Shown here: positions 9,538 to 15,793 of the stretch, piece after piece
Layout: each line of letters starts with the position of its first letter
How positions within the stretch are numbered: the first letter of the stretch is position 1
DNA from: a virus
DNA length: 22,007 nucleotides
Strand: one strand, 5' to 3'
Virus record (IMG/VR): IMGVR_UViG_3300045738_000612
Coordinates: 1-22,007 of that record
Made by a program: the position numbers and the translations under genes
Notes under the pieces: model-generated
What the model was told of the DNA's origin: nothing
Databases searched by the model: none
Seen by the model: only the letters and a program-made list of their open reading frames with translations

Positions 9538-10410
9538 ATGTCAACAATTAAGGCGGACGCTGTAACGGCAGTCAGTGCTGGGGGCGATCTCAGCCTGGAC
9601 GGCTTGGGAACCGGGGGAGTTAGTATTGCCTCAACCCTGAAGATGACAAAAGGTGGCGACATATCTTCAGCTTCTCCACTGGTGATCGACACAGATGGAA
9701 ATTATTTCGACGTGACCGGAACGACAAATTTCAGTGCCATGACTGTGGAGTCTGGCAACTTCTTCATGTTGCAGTTTGATGGTGCTTTAACGATTACCCA
9801 CGGTTCTGGAATTGAACTCCCCGGTGCGGCAAACCTAACTACAGCGGCTGGCGACAGGCTAATTTGTTATGCCACGGCGGCTGACACGGTTGAGGTCATG
9901 TCGGTAGAGACAGAAGCGGCGTCAAGTGCTGGCTTCACCCAACTAACAGAAGCTGCAACAACGTCTGGTAATTCAGACGAAATCTCGGGAATACCAACGA
10001 CGGCCAGTATGGTGGTTCTTATGTTCTATGGTGTTTCGTCTAGCGGAAATATAGATTTAGAGGTCGAAATGGGTGACAGCGGTGGCTTTGAAACCGCTGA
10101 TTATAAATCGACACATACAACTTTCACTGGCGGCGTTATTGCCGGTCCAACAGCAATCGCGGACGCTATAGAGGTTACTGGAACGGCTGTTTATGGAGGA
10201 ACTGGGACTATTACAGGAACTATTATATTCACCAAAGAACTAGATAGTGCTGATAACTGGACTTGGTTTGGTCATGTCTCCACGACAACGGATACCGTCG
10301 AAAGTTCAACGCTTGCTGGGAGTAAATCGTTATCTGCGGATTTCTCACAGATAAAAATGACAAGCACAAACACTCTGGATGCTGGCGCAATTAATGCCAT
10401 GTACATATAA
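9538..10410 (+). CDS. fibre-like / receptor-binding accessory protein
   Basis: The protein has 290 residues of Ser/Thr/Gly-rich beta composition. The N-terminus (STIKADAVTAV, then LSLDGLGTGGVSI) resembles that of the 247-residue protein encoded at 10833-11576 (SDLKVDGIIAS, ALTLQGKGSGKVDI), so the two are probably related fibre or fibre-tip proteins with different C-terminal parts. A strong ribosome site (AAGGAG) precedes ATG. It lies between the main fibre and a tail assembly chaperone gene. Assignment as a second adsorption protein is from composition and context; it could also be a fibre tip or head decoration protein. Confidence 0.55.
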   Translation: MSTIKADAVTAVSAGGDLSLDGLGTGGVSIASTLKMTKGGDISSASPLVIDTDGNYFDVTGTTNFSAMTVESGNFFMLQFDGALTITHGSGIELPGAANLTTAAGDRLICYATAADTVEVMSVETEAASSAGFTQLTEAATTSGNSDEISGIPTTASMVVLMFYGVSSSGNIDLEVEMGDSGGFETADYKSTHTTFTGGVIAGPTAIADAIEVTGTAVYGGTGTITGTIIFTKELDSADNWTWFGHVSTTTDTVESSTLAGSKSLSADFSQIKMTSTNTLDAGAINAMYI

Positions 10411-10419
10411 GGAAGGAAC

Positions 10420-10821
10420 ATGGAAAACTTTGTAGCAATTGTTAAAAGTACGGACGGCAAACTGCACAAGTACAAAGACTTTGCCGTTGAGGCTGATGCT
10501 GTCAGTCACGTTGCGACTTATGGCGGCTTCGTTGTCCCTGATCCCGGTGGTAATACAAGTTATTGGGTCGTGGATGCAGAGGCTCAGACGGTTACCAACA
10601 ACCAAGATCAAGCTGATGCTGACACCCTCGCAAGAAGTTGGACTTTTCTTCGTAGAGAACGTAATGCCTTGTTAGTTTCCAGCGATTGGACGCAAGGCGC
10701 TGATTCGCCTCTTACGGATGAAGCTAAGGCTGAATGGGCAACGTATCGGGAAACACTGAGAAACCTCCCTGCCAACACACCTGACCCTGCTAACCCAACG
10801 TGGCCGACGCCGCCAGAATAA
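10420..10821 (+). CDS. tail fibre assembly chaperone, copy 1
   Basis: The protein has 133 residues. The C-terminal half (about 68-133) has the pattern of the phage tail assembly chaperone family (Phage_tail_APC type): RRERNALL, SDWTQ, DSPL, EW-x2-YRETLRNLP and WPTPP. The N-terminal half is a separate small domain (MENFVAIVKSTDG). Such proteins usually sit next to a fibre gene and help that fibre fold or attach, as here. The ribosome site is GGAAGGAAC before ATG. The C-terminal domain is closely similar to that of the protein at 11585-11881, so the module has been duplicated. Confidence 0.75.
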   Translation: MENFVAIVKSTDGKLHKYKDFAVEADAVSHVATYGGFVVPDPGGNTSYWVVDAEAQTVTNNQDQADADTLARSWTFLRRERNALLVSSDWTQGADSPLTDEAKAEWATYRETLRNLPANTPDPANPTWPTPPE

Positions 10822-10832
10822 GGAGATAAGTT

Positions 10833-11576
10833 TTGTCCGATCTCAAAGTTGACGGCATCATCGCCAGCACTGGCACAAATACGGCGCTTACTCTCCAGGG
10901 CAAGGGTTCTGGCAAGGTGGACATAGGCGATGGCGCTTTAAGTTTCCCAGACGCCGATGGAAATGCTGATGAGTTTATAAAGACAGACGGTAGTGGGGCA
11001 TTATCATTCGCGGCGGCGGGTGGTGGCATGGTCTTTATAGAGACTGTTACTGCAAGTGGAGCCGCTAGTATAGATTTCGATGCATCACTTAGTAGCACTT
11101 ATGATCGGTATCTGTTCATCGGCACAGATATAAACCCTGCTACTAATGACACATACTTGCAATGTAGAACCGATAGTAGTGGTGGAGCAAGTTGGGATGA
11201 TGGCGCTAGTGATTATTCTTGGGTGGCTGGGATATTTAATGCTTCTGGTTCTTCCACCACACCGGATGCCGATACATCGTCTGCCTATATTGGTATGACC
11301 GGCGATACTTCAGGTAGTGAGGCTAAAATGGGCAACGCCACGGCGGAAAGTACCCACTTTGAAATGTGGGTAAATAACCCATCTGGAACAGTATACCATA
11401 AAAAGGTGGGGGGTAATGTTTATGTTACAACAGGTACTGGCACACCTCGTCAGTTGGCTAGTATTTTATTTGTCGGTAGTAGGTTGGCGACAGCGGCCAT
11501 TGACAGCATCCAGTTCTTCATGTCTAGCGGTAATATTGATGGCACGGTTAGACTTTACGGCATAGTGGATAGTTAA
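10833..11576 (+). CDS. fibre-like / receptor-binding accessory protein, second copy
   Basis: The protein has 247 residues. It starts at TTG with an AAGGAGA ribosome site seven to eight bases upstream; no in-frame ATG exists near the N-terminus. It opens with SDLKVDGIIAS and a short beta repeat, then a DADGNADEFIKTDGSGALSF segment of the kind seen in phage fibre or neck-appendage proteins. The remainder is Gly/Ser/Thr/Asp-rich with aromatic residues and ends in DGTVRLYGIVDS, like many receptor-binding C-terminal domains. It is followed after eight bases by a chaperone gene, so gene pairs 9538/10420 and 10833/11585 look like two versions of the same cassette. Confidence 0.55.
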   Translation: MSDLKVDGIIASTGTNTALTLQGKGSGKVDIGDGALSFPDADGNADEFIKTDGSGALSFAAAGGGMVFIETVTASGAASIDFDASLSSTYDRYLFIGTDINPATNDTYLQCRTDSSGGASWDDGASDYSWVAGIFNASGSSTTPDADTSSAYIGMTGDTSGSEAKMGNATAESTHFEMWVNNPSGTVYHKKVGGNVYVTTGTGTPRQLASILFVGSRLATAAIDSIQFFMSSGNIDGTVRLYGIVDS

Positions 11577-11584
11577 GGATAAAT

Positions 11585-11881
11585 ATGATGCCAAGATATA
11601 GAGCAACATCTAGCGGCCCTGTTCAGTTATCCGCTGAACGAGAAACCCAACGTGATGCTGAAGAGGCAACTTGGGAAGAAGAGGGGCCAGCACGGGCGAT
11701 GGCTAGGCTTCGTGCAGAGCGTAACACCCTGTTAACCGAAACCGATTGGACTCAATACAACGACTCGCCAATGGCAGATGAGGTCAAGGCTGAGTGGACT
11801 GTGTACCGTGAGTCACTTCGCGACCTACCAGCTAACACCGACGATCCCGCTGATCCGACTTGGCCCACTCCACCGGGGTGA
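11585..11881 (+). CDS. tail fibre assembly chaperone, copy 2
   Basis: The protein has 98 residues and consists almost wholly of the chaperone domain. RAERNTLL, TDWTQ, DSPM, EW-x2-YRESLRDLPANT and DPTWPTPP match copy 1 nearly position for position, whereas the N-terminus (RYRATSSGPVQL) differs. ATGATG occurs at the start, and either Met may be used; AAGGAT lies just upstream. It probably serves the 247-residue fibre-like protein encoded immediately before it. Confidence 0.75.
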   Translation: MMPRYRATSSGPVQLSAERETQRDAEEATWEEEGPARAMARLRAERNTLLTETDWTQYNDSPMADEVKAEWTVYRESLRDLPANTDDPADPTWPTPPG

Positions 11882-11887
11882 TGACCG

Positions 11888-12055
11888 ATGCGTAAGAAAA
11901 TTAGCTCCATTAATTCCAAGCTGACAACGCATGAGGCCGTGTGCGCTGAACGGTATTTGTCAATCTGCGCGAGGCTGAAGCGTCTGGAAACGATTGTGAT
12001 GTCTACAGCCGGGATGATTATCTTGTTACTTCTTGGCATGGTTTATCGGGGTTAA
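11888..12055 (+). CDS. small membrane protein, possibly XhlA-like
   Basis: This 55-residue ORF starts at ATG after a GGGGTGAT ribosome site and ends three bases before the next gene. The N-terminal 37 residues are charged and helical (HEAVCAERYLSICARLKRLE) and the C-terminus is one membrane helix (about 38-53: MSTAGMIILLLLGMVY). A short coiled helix followed by a C-terminal membrane anchor recalls the XhlA/haemolysin family, which acts with phage holins, but the sequence is too short for certainty. It opens the lysis region. Confidence 0.55.
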   Translation: MRKKISSINSKLTTHEAVCAERYLSICARLKRLETIVMSTAGMIILLLLGMVYRG

Positions 12056-12057
12056 CT

Positions 12058-12396
12058 GTGGAGCTAGGTGCTAGAGAGATTCTAACTTTCGCTACCGTCC
12101 TCGTCGGTCTCGCCAGTGGCTGGGCCATGATTAAAACTCAATTGGCACATGCCCAGAAAACGATAACGAAATTATCTAGACTACTTCAGAACATCGAATC
12201 AAGGATGGACTCTGTTGAGTCAGATAAAAATGTAGCGCAGAGTCAACTGGGAACCATCACCTCAATCCTGGCACCCGATAAGCTGAAGAAAATGTCTGAG
12301 CGTGACGGCGCAATTGAAGAGAGGCTGAAGTCCCTGGAGCGTGAGGTGGCGGCCCAAAGACGAATGCACAATGATACGCATCCAAAGGTCGAGTGA
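12058..12396 (+). CDS. membrane-anchored coiled-coil protein; candidate i-spanin or DUF2730-like
   Basis: The protein has 112 residues and starts at GTG with GGGG six bases upstream. One membrane helix (about 8-26) is followed by a long coiled coil (about 28-105, with TKLSRLLQNIESRMDSVES and REVAAQRRMH). This architecture fits two families: inner-membrane spanins (Rz-like), or the DUF2730 proteins of Mu-like phages. Positive charges just after the helix (K27, K35) argue somewhat for a cytoplasmic C-terminus and hence against a spanin. The next gene, overlapping by one base, encodes a lipoprotein, as expected for a spanin pair. Function undecided. Confidence 0.55.
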   Translation: MELGAREILTFATVLVGLASGWAMIKTQLAHAQKTITKLSRLLQNIESRMDSVESDKNVAQSQLGTITSILAPDKLKKMSERDGAIEERLKSLEREVAAQRRMHNDTHPKVE

Positions 12397-12722
12397 TGAA
12401 ACCTCTCATTATTTTTTGTCTATTATTCTTGGCGGCGTGTTCGACCCTAGATAAGTCTGAGATAATTAATACCTCTGCCATTCGCGTTAGTTCGGCCCAA
12501 TGTGGTCCGACGCCATCCGCAAAGGTGGAACTTGAGCGGTTAGGTGAGAAGCTGAGAGCGTCAGCACTTATGCAAGTGACTCCAACCGAGACGGTCATAG
12601 TCTCCTTTTACAGCGAGCAATCTGGAGACAGGGACTGGACAGTACTGATAGACAGCAGGAGCGGTAAAAGTTGCATGATACTTTGGGGCAAACACTGGCT
12701 CATGGCAGGACAAGAGAGTTAG
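12396..12722 (+). CDS. phage lipoprotein; candidate o-spanin
   Basis: The protein has 108 residues from the ATG that overlaps the previous stop as TGATG. (A GTG one codon upstream would add one residue.) The signal peptide KPLIIFCLLFLAAC has a clear lipobox L12-A13-A14-C15, so Cys15 should be lipidated after signal peptidase II cleavage. The mature part contains a helix (VELERLGEKLRASAL) and a strand-rich end with two cysteines (ending KSCMILWGKHW). It is not Pro-rich as lambda Rz1 is. Outer-membrane location and a link with the coiled-coil protein before it are inferred from gene pairing. Confidence 0.6.
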   Translation: MKPLIIFCLLFLAACSTLDKSEIINTSAIRVSSAQCGPTPSAKVELERLGEKLRASALMQVTPTETVIVSFYSEQSGDRDWTVLIDSRSGKSCMILWGKHWLMAGQES

Positions 12723-12730
12723 AGAACAGT

Positions 12731-12943
12731 ATGTTTATGTTAGTATTGATACCGTTGGTTTTTGGCGGTGCGTTTTATGCCGGTAATGAGGACTTTTTTG
12801 ACACCGCCTCAAGGCAAATTAATGATGGATATAATTGGCACTACATTGGTTACAAGAAGGCCGACACAAGGGTGCCATCGTTGCCACTGCAAGTTGATGG
12901 GTACGAACCTTATGTTTTGTGGAAGTTAAAAAAGGTGAGGTAG
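12731..12943 (+). CDS. small secreted or membrane protein of unknown function
   Basis: The protein has 70 residues from ATG 12731. A longer in-frame version from 12671 exists but would overlap the lipoprotein gene and add a non-hydrophobic tail before the membrane helix, so the internal ATG is preferred. Residues 1-17 (MFMLVLIPLVFGGAFYA) form a signal peptide or anchor. The rest is polar with many Tyr and Asp residues (NWHYIGYKKAD). I do not recognise a family. Confidence 0.5.
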   Translation: MFMLVLIPLVFGGAFYAGNEDFFDTASRQINDGYNWHYIGYKKADTRVPSLPLQVDGYEPYVLWKLKKVR

Positions 12944-13168
12944 TTGAAAATAATCTTAATCGGGCTGGTTGTCTTGATGGTTTCCGGGTGCGGTCTGCCG
13001 ATGCCGCTGTCGTACTTTAGTTATGGATGGACGGCCTACGATACGCATCAGATCATTCATGGAGATGAAACGGCAACGGACACTGTACTAAGTAAGGCGA
13101 CGGGTATGGACTGCCACATTGTTAATGCGCTGGAAGATAAAGAAGTGTGTGCCAGCAAGGCAGAATGA
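12944..13168 (+). CDS. small lipoprotein
   Basis: The protein has 74 residues and starts at TTG directly after the previous stop, with AAAGGTGAGG as ribosome site. The signal peptide ends in a lipobox V13-S14-G15-C16. The mature part has the pattern HGDETATDTVLSKATGMDC followed by EVC near the C-terminus; a DH/DT..S...G.DC......VC arrangement is found in small lipoproteins of marine and other proteobacteria and their phages, of unknown role. It is the second lipoprotein in the lysis region. Confidence 0.6.
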   Translation: MKIILIGLVVLMVSGCGLPMPLSYFSYGWTAYDTHQIIHGDETATDTVLSKATGMDCHIVNALEDKEVCASKAE

Positions 13169-13169
13169 A

Positions 13170-13235
13170 ATGAAAGCAACCACTCTGATACTGGCCGTTA
13201 CGGCGATAACTTGTGTAATAATTTTAAGTAGGTGA
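13170..13235 (+). CDS. possible 21-residue membrane peptide
   Basis: An ATG overlapping the space right after the preceding stop opens a 21-codon ORF (KATTLILAVTAITCVIILSR) that is almost all one membrane helix and ends three bases before the holin start. The position fits the close packing here, but a ribosome site is weak and the ORF is short, so it may be chance. Confidence 0.3.
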   Translation: MKATTLILAVTAITCVIILSR

Positions 13236-13238
13236 ACT

Positions 13239-13688
13239 ATGTTATCATTACTCGGTAGCCTTTTAGGATTCGGCACCTCCTTCCTTCCGAAAGTGATGGA
13301 TTTCTTTCAGGACAAGCAAGATAAGAAACATGAACTTGCTGTCATGGAGGTTCAGATCCGGCAACAGAAGGAACTGGCCGACCAAAAGCTGGAGGCGATT
13401 AATGTTGATGCAGATATTAGAGAAATTGAAGCACTTCAAAAGAGTATGCAACCCACTGGTGTTGGCTGGGTTGATGCTTATCGTGCCAGCGTGCGACCGA
13501 CCATTACCTACTGCTTCTTCGCCGTTTTTTGTTTCGTCGAAATCTCCGCATACCTCTCACTTACCGCTATGGGGATATCAGGACTCGATGCCGCCAGACT
13601 CACCTTCGATGAAAATACCCAGGCACTTTTCAGTTGTGTCATCGCATTCTGGTTCGGGGGTCGGGCCATTTCCCGTCTCAGTAAATAA
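13239..13688 (+). CDS. holin, three-helix gene-transfer-agent type
   Basis: The protein has 149 residues. A hydrophobic N-terminus (1-23) is followed by a charged coiled coil (about 26-70). Then come W77, R86-P87 and a membrane helix at about 88-110, and a last helix at 129-141 running into FWFGGRAI (137-144). The W...RP...FWFG.RAI pattern is that of the 'holin of 3TMs, for gene-transfer release' family. Its role would be to open the inner membrane for the endolysin encoded 23 bases downstream. The ribosome site is GTAGGTGA before ATG. Confidence 0.75.
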   Translation: MLSLLGSLLGFGTSFLPKVMDFFQDKQDKKHELAVMEVQIRQQKELADQKLEAINVDADIREIEALQKSMQPTGVGWVDAYRASVRPTITYCFFAVFCFVEISAYLSLTAMGISGLDAARLTFDENTQALFSCVIAFWFGGRAISRLSK

Positions 13689-13710
13689 TCCCTGTATCTG
13701 CTGCAAGCTA

Positions 13711-14193
13711 ATGCAAATCAATGCAGGTGGGCTATCAATCATCCTTGTTGCCGAAGGCTTCGTTGCGACGCCGTATCGATGCCCAGCAGGGGTCATTTCG
13801 CAGGGCTTCGGATCGACCGTTCTTCTTGACGGTACGAGAGTTAAGATGGATAGCCCTCCGATCACCAAGGATGAGGGCAAGGCTCTACTGCGGCGGCACC
13901 TGGATCATGTCGAGACAGGCATACTCAGGTTTGTTCGGGTGCCACTCAACGAGAACGAGTTCTCGGCTCTGTGTTCATTCGTCTACAATCTCGGGATCGG
14001 ACGGCTCCAATCATCTACGTTGAGGGCGAAGCTTAATCGAGGCGAGCGGCTAGGCGCGGCCAACGAATTTCCTAAATGGCGACGGGCGGGGGGTAGGGTG
14101 CTTCGAGGTTTGGTTATTCGGAGAGAGGCTGAACGTCAGCTATTTCTAACCCCAATTAGCTATGGTTCATCGTTCAAAAATGCATCGTTTTAA
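13711..14193 (+). CDS. endolysin, GH24 lysozyme (muramidase)
   Basis: The protein has 160 residues, the usual size for T4/P22-type lysozymes. The start MQINAGGLSII corresponds to the common family start, and no signal anchor precedes it; a longer in-frame ORF from 13330 overlaps the holin and is not real. The active-site region is E15-G-F...Y22-x-C24-P-A-G-V-I-S30-Q-G-F-G, that is E-8-C-5-S. The usual triad is E-8-D/C-5-T; the Thr is Ser here. The later FSALCSFVYNLG and W-x2-AGG-x4-GL-x2-RR-x2-E motifs are also typical. It cleaves peptidoglycan glycan strands. With no signal peptide, export depends on the holin. No good ribosome site is visible, so coupling to the holin gene is likely. Confidence 0.88.
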   Translation: MQINAGGLSIILVAEGFVATPYRCPAGVISQGFGSTVLLDGTRVKMDSPPITKDEGKALLRRHLDHVETGILRFVRVPLNENEFSALCSFVYNLGIGRLQSSTLRAKLNRGERLGAANEFPKWRRAGGRVLRGLVIRREAERQLFLTPISYGSSFKNASF

Positions 14194-14344
14194 GGAGTGG
14201 TGGCATTTGTGCTTTTCCATGATACAAACACTAGCACTCATCGTCATGTTTACCACTCTCCTTGCTGGTTACTGGATATTTTTTGAGCTTCCTATTCAGA
14301 TTTATAATCTCATTTTAGGTGCCACCTTTCGCCGTTTCCGTTAA
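14162..14344 (+). CDS. small membrane protein after the endolysin
   Basis: The ORF encodes up to 60 residues and overlaps the endolysin by 32 bases. It has one or two membrane segments (SMIQTLALIVMFTTLLAGYW, then FFELPIQIYNLIL). The only good ribosome site (AAGGAG, 14192-14197) lies inside the ORF, nine bases before an in-frame TTG at 14207, so the true product may be a 45-residue protein. TTG starts are used elsewhere in this genome. It could be an antiholin or a lysis accessory; nothing in the sequence decides this. Confidence 0.45.
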   Translation: MVHRSKMHRFKEWWHLCFSMIQTLALIVMFTTLLAGYWIFFELPIQIYNLILGATFRRFR

Positions 14345-14460
14345 TGTTGGGCCAGGAACCTCCGACTGAGATCACGCTGGCTTGGTGTTGAGTTGGGGTT
14401 TGACAGCATCTCACAGGCCTCACGTTTCAGCTTGAGGATCAGTTCTGCCGGGGGCCTCAT
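14341..14460 (-). CDS. 39-residue ORF at the end of the recombination operon
   Basis: The ORF reads MRPPAELILKLKREACEML and ends SRRFLAQH. Its ATG overlaps the upstream stop as ATGA, so it could be translated by coupling. Its stop shares the TTAA bases 14341-14344 with the stop of the convergent + strand gene. The peptide is basic and helical. No family is recognised. Confidence 0.45.
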   Translation of the reverse strand: MRPPAELILKLKREACEMLSNPNSTPSQRDLSRRFLAQH

Positions 14461-14849
14461 GCTGTCACCAGATCCCCAAGCCGGTTGAACGCCTCGCTTA
14501 CTTGTTCAGCCTGTTCATCATTAACGCTGTCACCGTACATCGCGACTTGATCACGCCAATTCTTTTGGCGATCCAGGAACTCGATAGCCGCACTTTTGAT
14601 TTCGCGCAGCTGCTTGAGTTCCTCATTGGGATCCGGAACCAGGGCGATTGATCTCGCTTTAAACTTTTGCCGGATGATATGTCCTCGATCCTCCAGGCCG
14701 CGCAACAGCCTGACGGCTCCTGATCTGGCGCGCAGTCCGAGCGCCTCGATGATCTCATCATTCGTCGGTGGGATCCCATTCTCCCCCAAATACTTTTTGA
14801 TGAAACTCAAGCACTCGGTCTGCCGTTTTGTCATGCCCAACTTGGTCAT
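14457..14849 (-). CDS. LexA-like winged-helix protein without protease domain
   Basis: The protein has 130 residues. Residues 1-70 match the LexA N-terminal DNA-binding domain closely: MTKRQ-x-ECLSFI, ENGIPPTNDEI, ALGLRARSGAVRLL, LEDRGHI. The C-terminal part (75-130) is a charged helix and contains no Ser/Lys autoprotease (no A-G cleavage site, no S24 core), so it cannot be inactivated by RecA-stimulated self-cleavage as LexA is. The ATG overlaps the RecT stop as ATGA, with GAGGGGAGAG as ribosome site. It may regulate a phage operon or compete for host SOS boxes; both are inferences. Confidence 0.75.
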   Translation of the reverse strand: MTKLGMTKRQTECLSFIKKYLGENGIPPTNDEIIEALGLRARSGAVRLLRGLEDRGHIIRQKFKARSIALVPDPNEELKQLREIKSAAIEFLDRQKNWRDQVAMYGDSVNDEQAEQVSEAFNRLGDLVTA

Positions 14850-15793
14850 GCTCTCCCCTCCTCATCCTTGGCCTTGGCCGAGAGGGTCTTGATCAGCTTC
14901 TTGTACCGATCCTTGATGTCTGCCCCCAGCGCCTCGCGCTCCTGGCAAAGACGCTCGATAGTGTCATCGTTGGCCTTCTTGATGACGGATGCATTGTGGC
15001 GGCGGTCATTGAGATTGATATCCTCATCATTTGCTGCGCGCCCTATGGCCGCGATGAACTCTTCGTACCACATATCGGCGTCCTGGCACTCAATAACCTC
15101 ATCATCAAGTATGAGTTCCCAGACCCTGCTCTCAGGGGCCTGAGAGGGCGCTGGAGGGGTTTCAGCTTCCTCTGATACCTTGGGTATCTGAGCCTCCTCA
15201 ACTTGGACAGGCGGCGCTTCCAGGGCCTCGGTTTTCTCAAGGGCCTCACCAAAAGCTGCATCCAGTGGATTTTCAGGTGAGGTCTGCTCAGATGACCCTT
15301 TATCCTCATCTATCCCGACACCTTTTATCGCATCAGGAAAACTATCTCTAATTGCAAACCCCCGCGCTCTCATCTGGAGCATCCGATTTGGATATTGTTG
15401 CCACGGCCCCGCTTTGTTGAGCAGACCGGCGCGCTTGGCTTCACCGACAGAGAACGTGCGTTCCGTCTCGACCTTCTCCGCATTGACCAGTCGAGTGATC
15501 CGGCAGTGTGCCGTCTCGCCGTCCAGCCATTCCTGATGACCACCGTATTGAGGATGCGCCGTGACCAGCGCGAGAGCAGCGTCTCCGTATATGGTTGGCT
15601 TGCCGTTGATGACTGCAATATTCTGGAGCGCCGACATGATCGGCAGTCCAACTTCGCTGCCCCACTGCACCGCAACCAGGATATCCTCCGGCTTGCCCTG
15701 GAATTGTTTTGGTACCATGCTCGACGCCGCCAGCATCTTTGAAAACTTGATGGCTTCATTCATGGTCTTTGGAACTAGCATTTTTCCGGTCAT
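14846..15793 (-). CDS. recT: RecT-family single-strand annealing protein
   Basis: The protein has 315 residues from the ATG that overlaps the exonuclease stop as TAATG, with AAGGAG eight bases upstream. A longer in-frame ORF reaching to 15895 lacks a ribosome site and overlaps the exonuclease gene. The N-terminal 170 residues carry the RecT pattern: MNEAIKFSKMLAAS, ILVAVQWGSEVGLP, MSALQNIAVINGKPTIYGD, and NRMLQMRARGFAIRD. The C-terminal 145 residues are acidic and Pro/Glu-rich, then helical. RecT proteins bind single-stranded DNA and anneal complementary strands, and they work with a partner exonuclease, encoded directly upstream here. The acidic tail may mediate partner contacts. Confidence 0.85.
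   Translation of the reverse strand: MTGKMLVPKTMNEAIKFSKMLAASSMVPKQFQGKPEDILVAVQWGSEVGLPIMSALQNIAVINGKPTIYGDAALALVTAHPQYGGHQEWLDGETAHCRITRLVNAEKVETERTFSVGEAKRAGLLNKAGPWQQYPNRMLQMRARGFAIRDSFPDAIKGVGIDEDKGSSEQTSPENPLDAAFGEALEKTEALEAPPVQVEEAQIPKVSEEAETPPAPSQAPESRVWELILDDEVIECQDADMWYEEFIAAIGRAANDEDINLNDRRHNASVIKKANDDTIERLCQEREALGADIKDRYKKLIKTLSAKAKDEEGRA

Noticed and set aside
9538-11881. Fibre cassette inversion by the serine recombinase, as in phage Mu.
   Set aside because: Both cassettes lie in the same direction and no inverted crossover sites were seen beside them.
13330-13710. N-terminal extension of the endolysin reading frame.
   Set aside because: It runs through the holin gene in another frame, and the protein starting at 13711 matches the normal start of GH24 endolysins.
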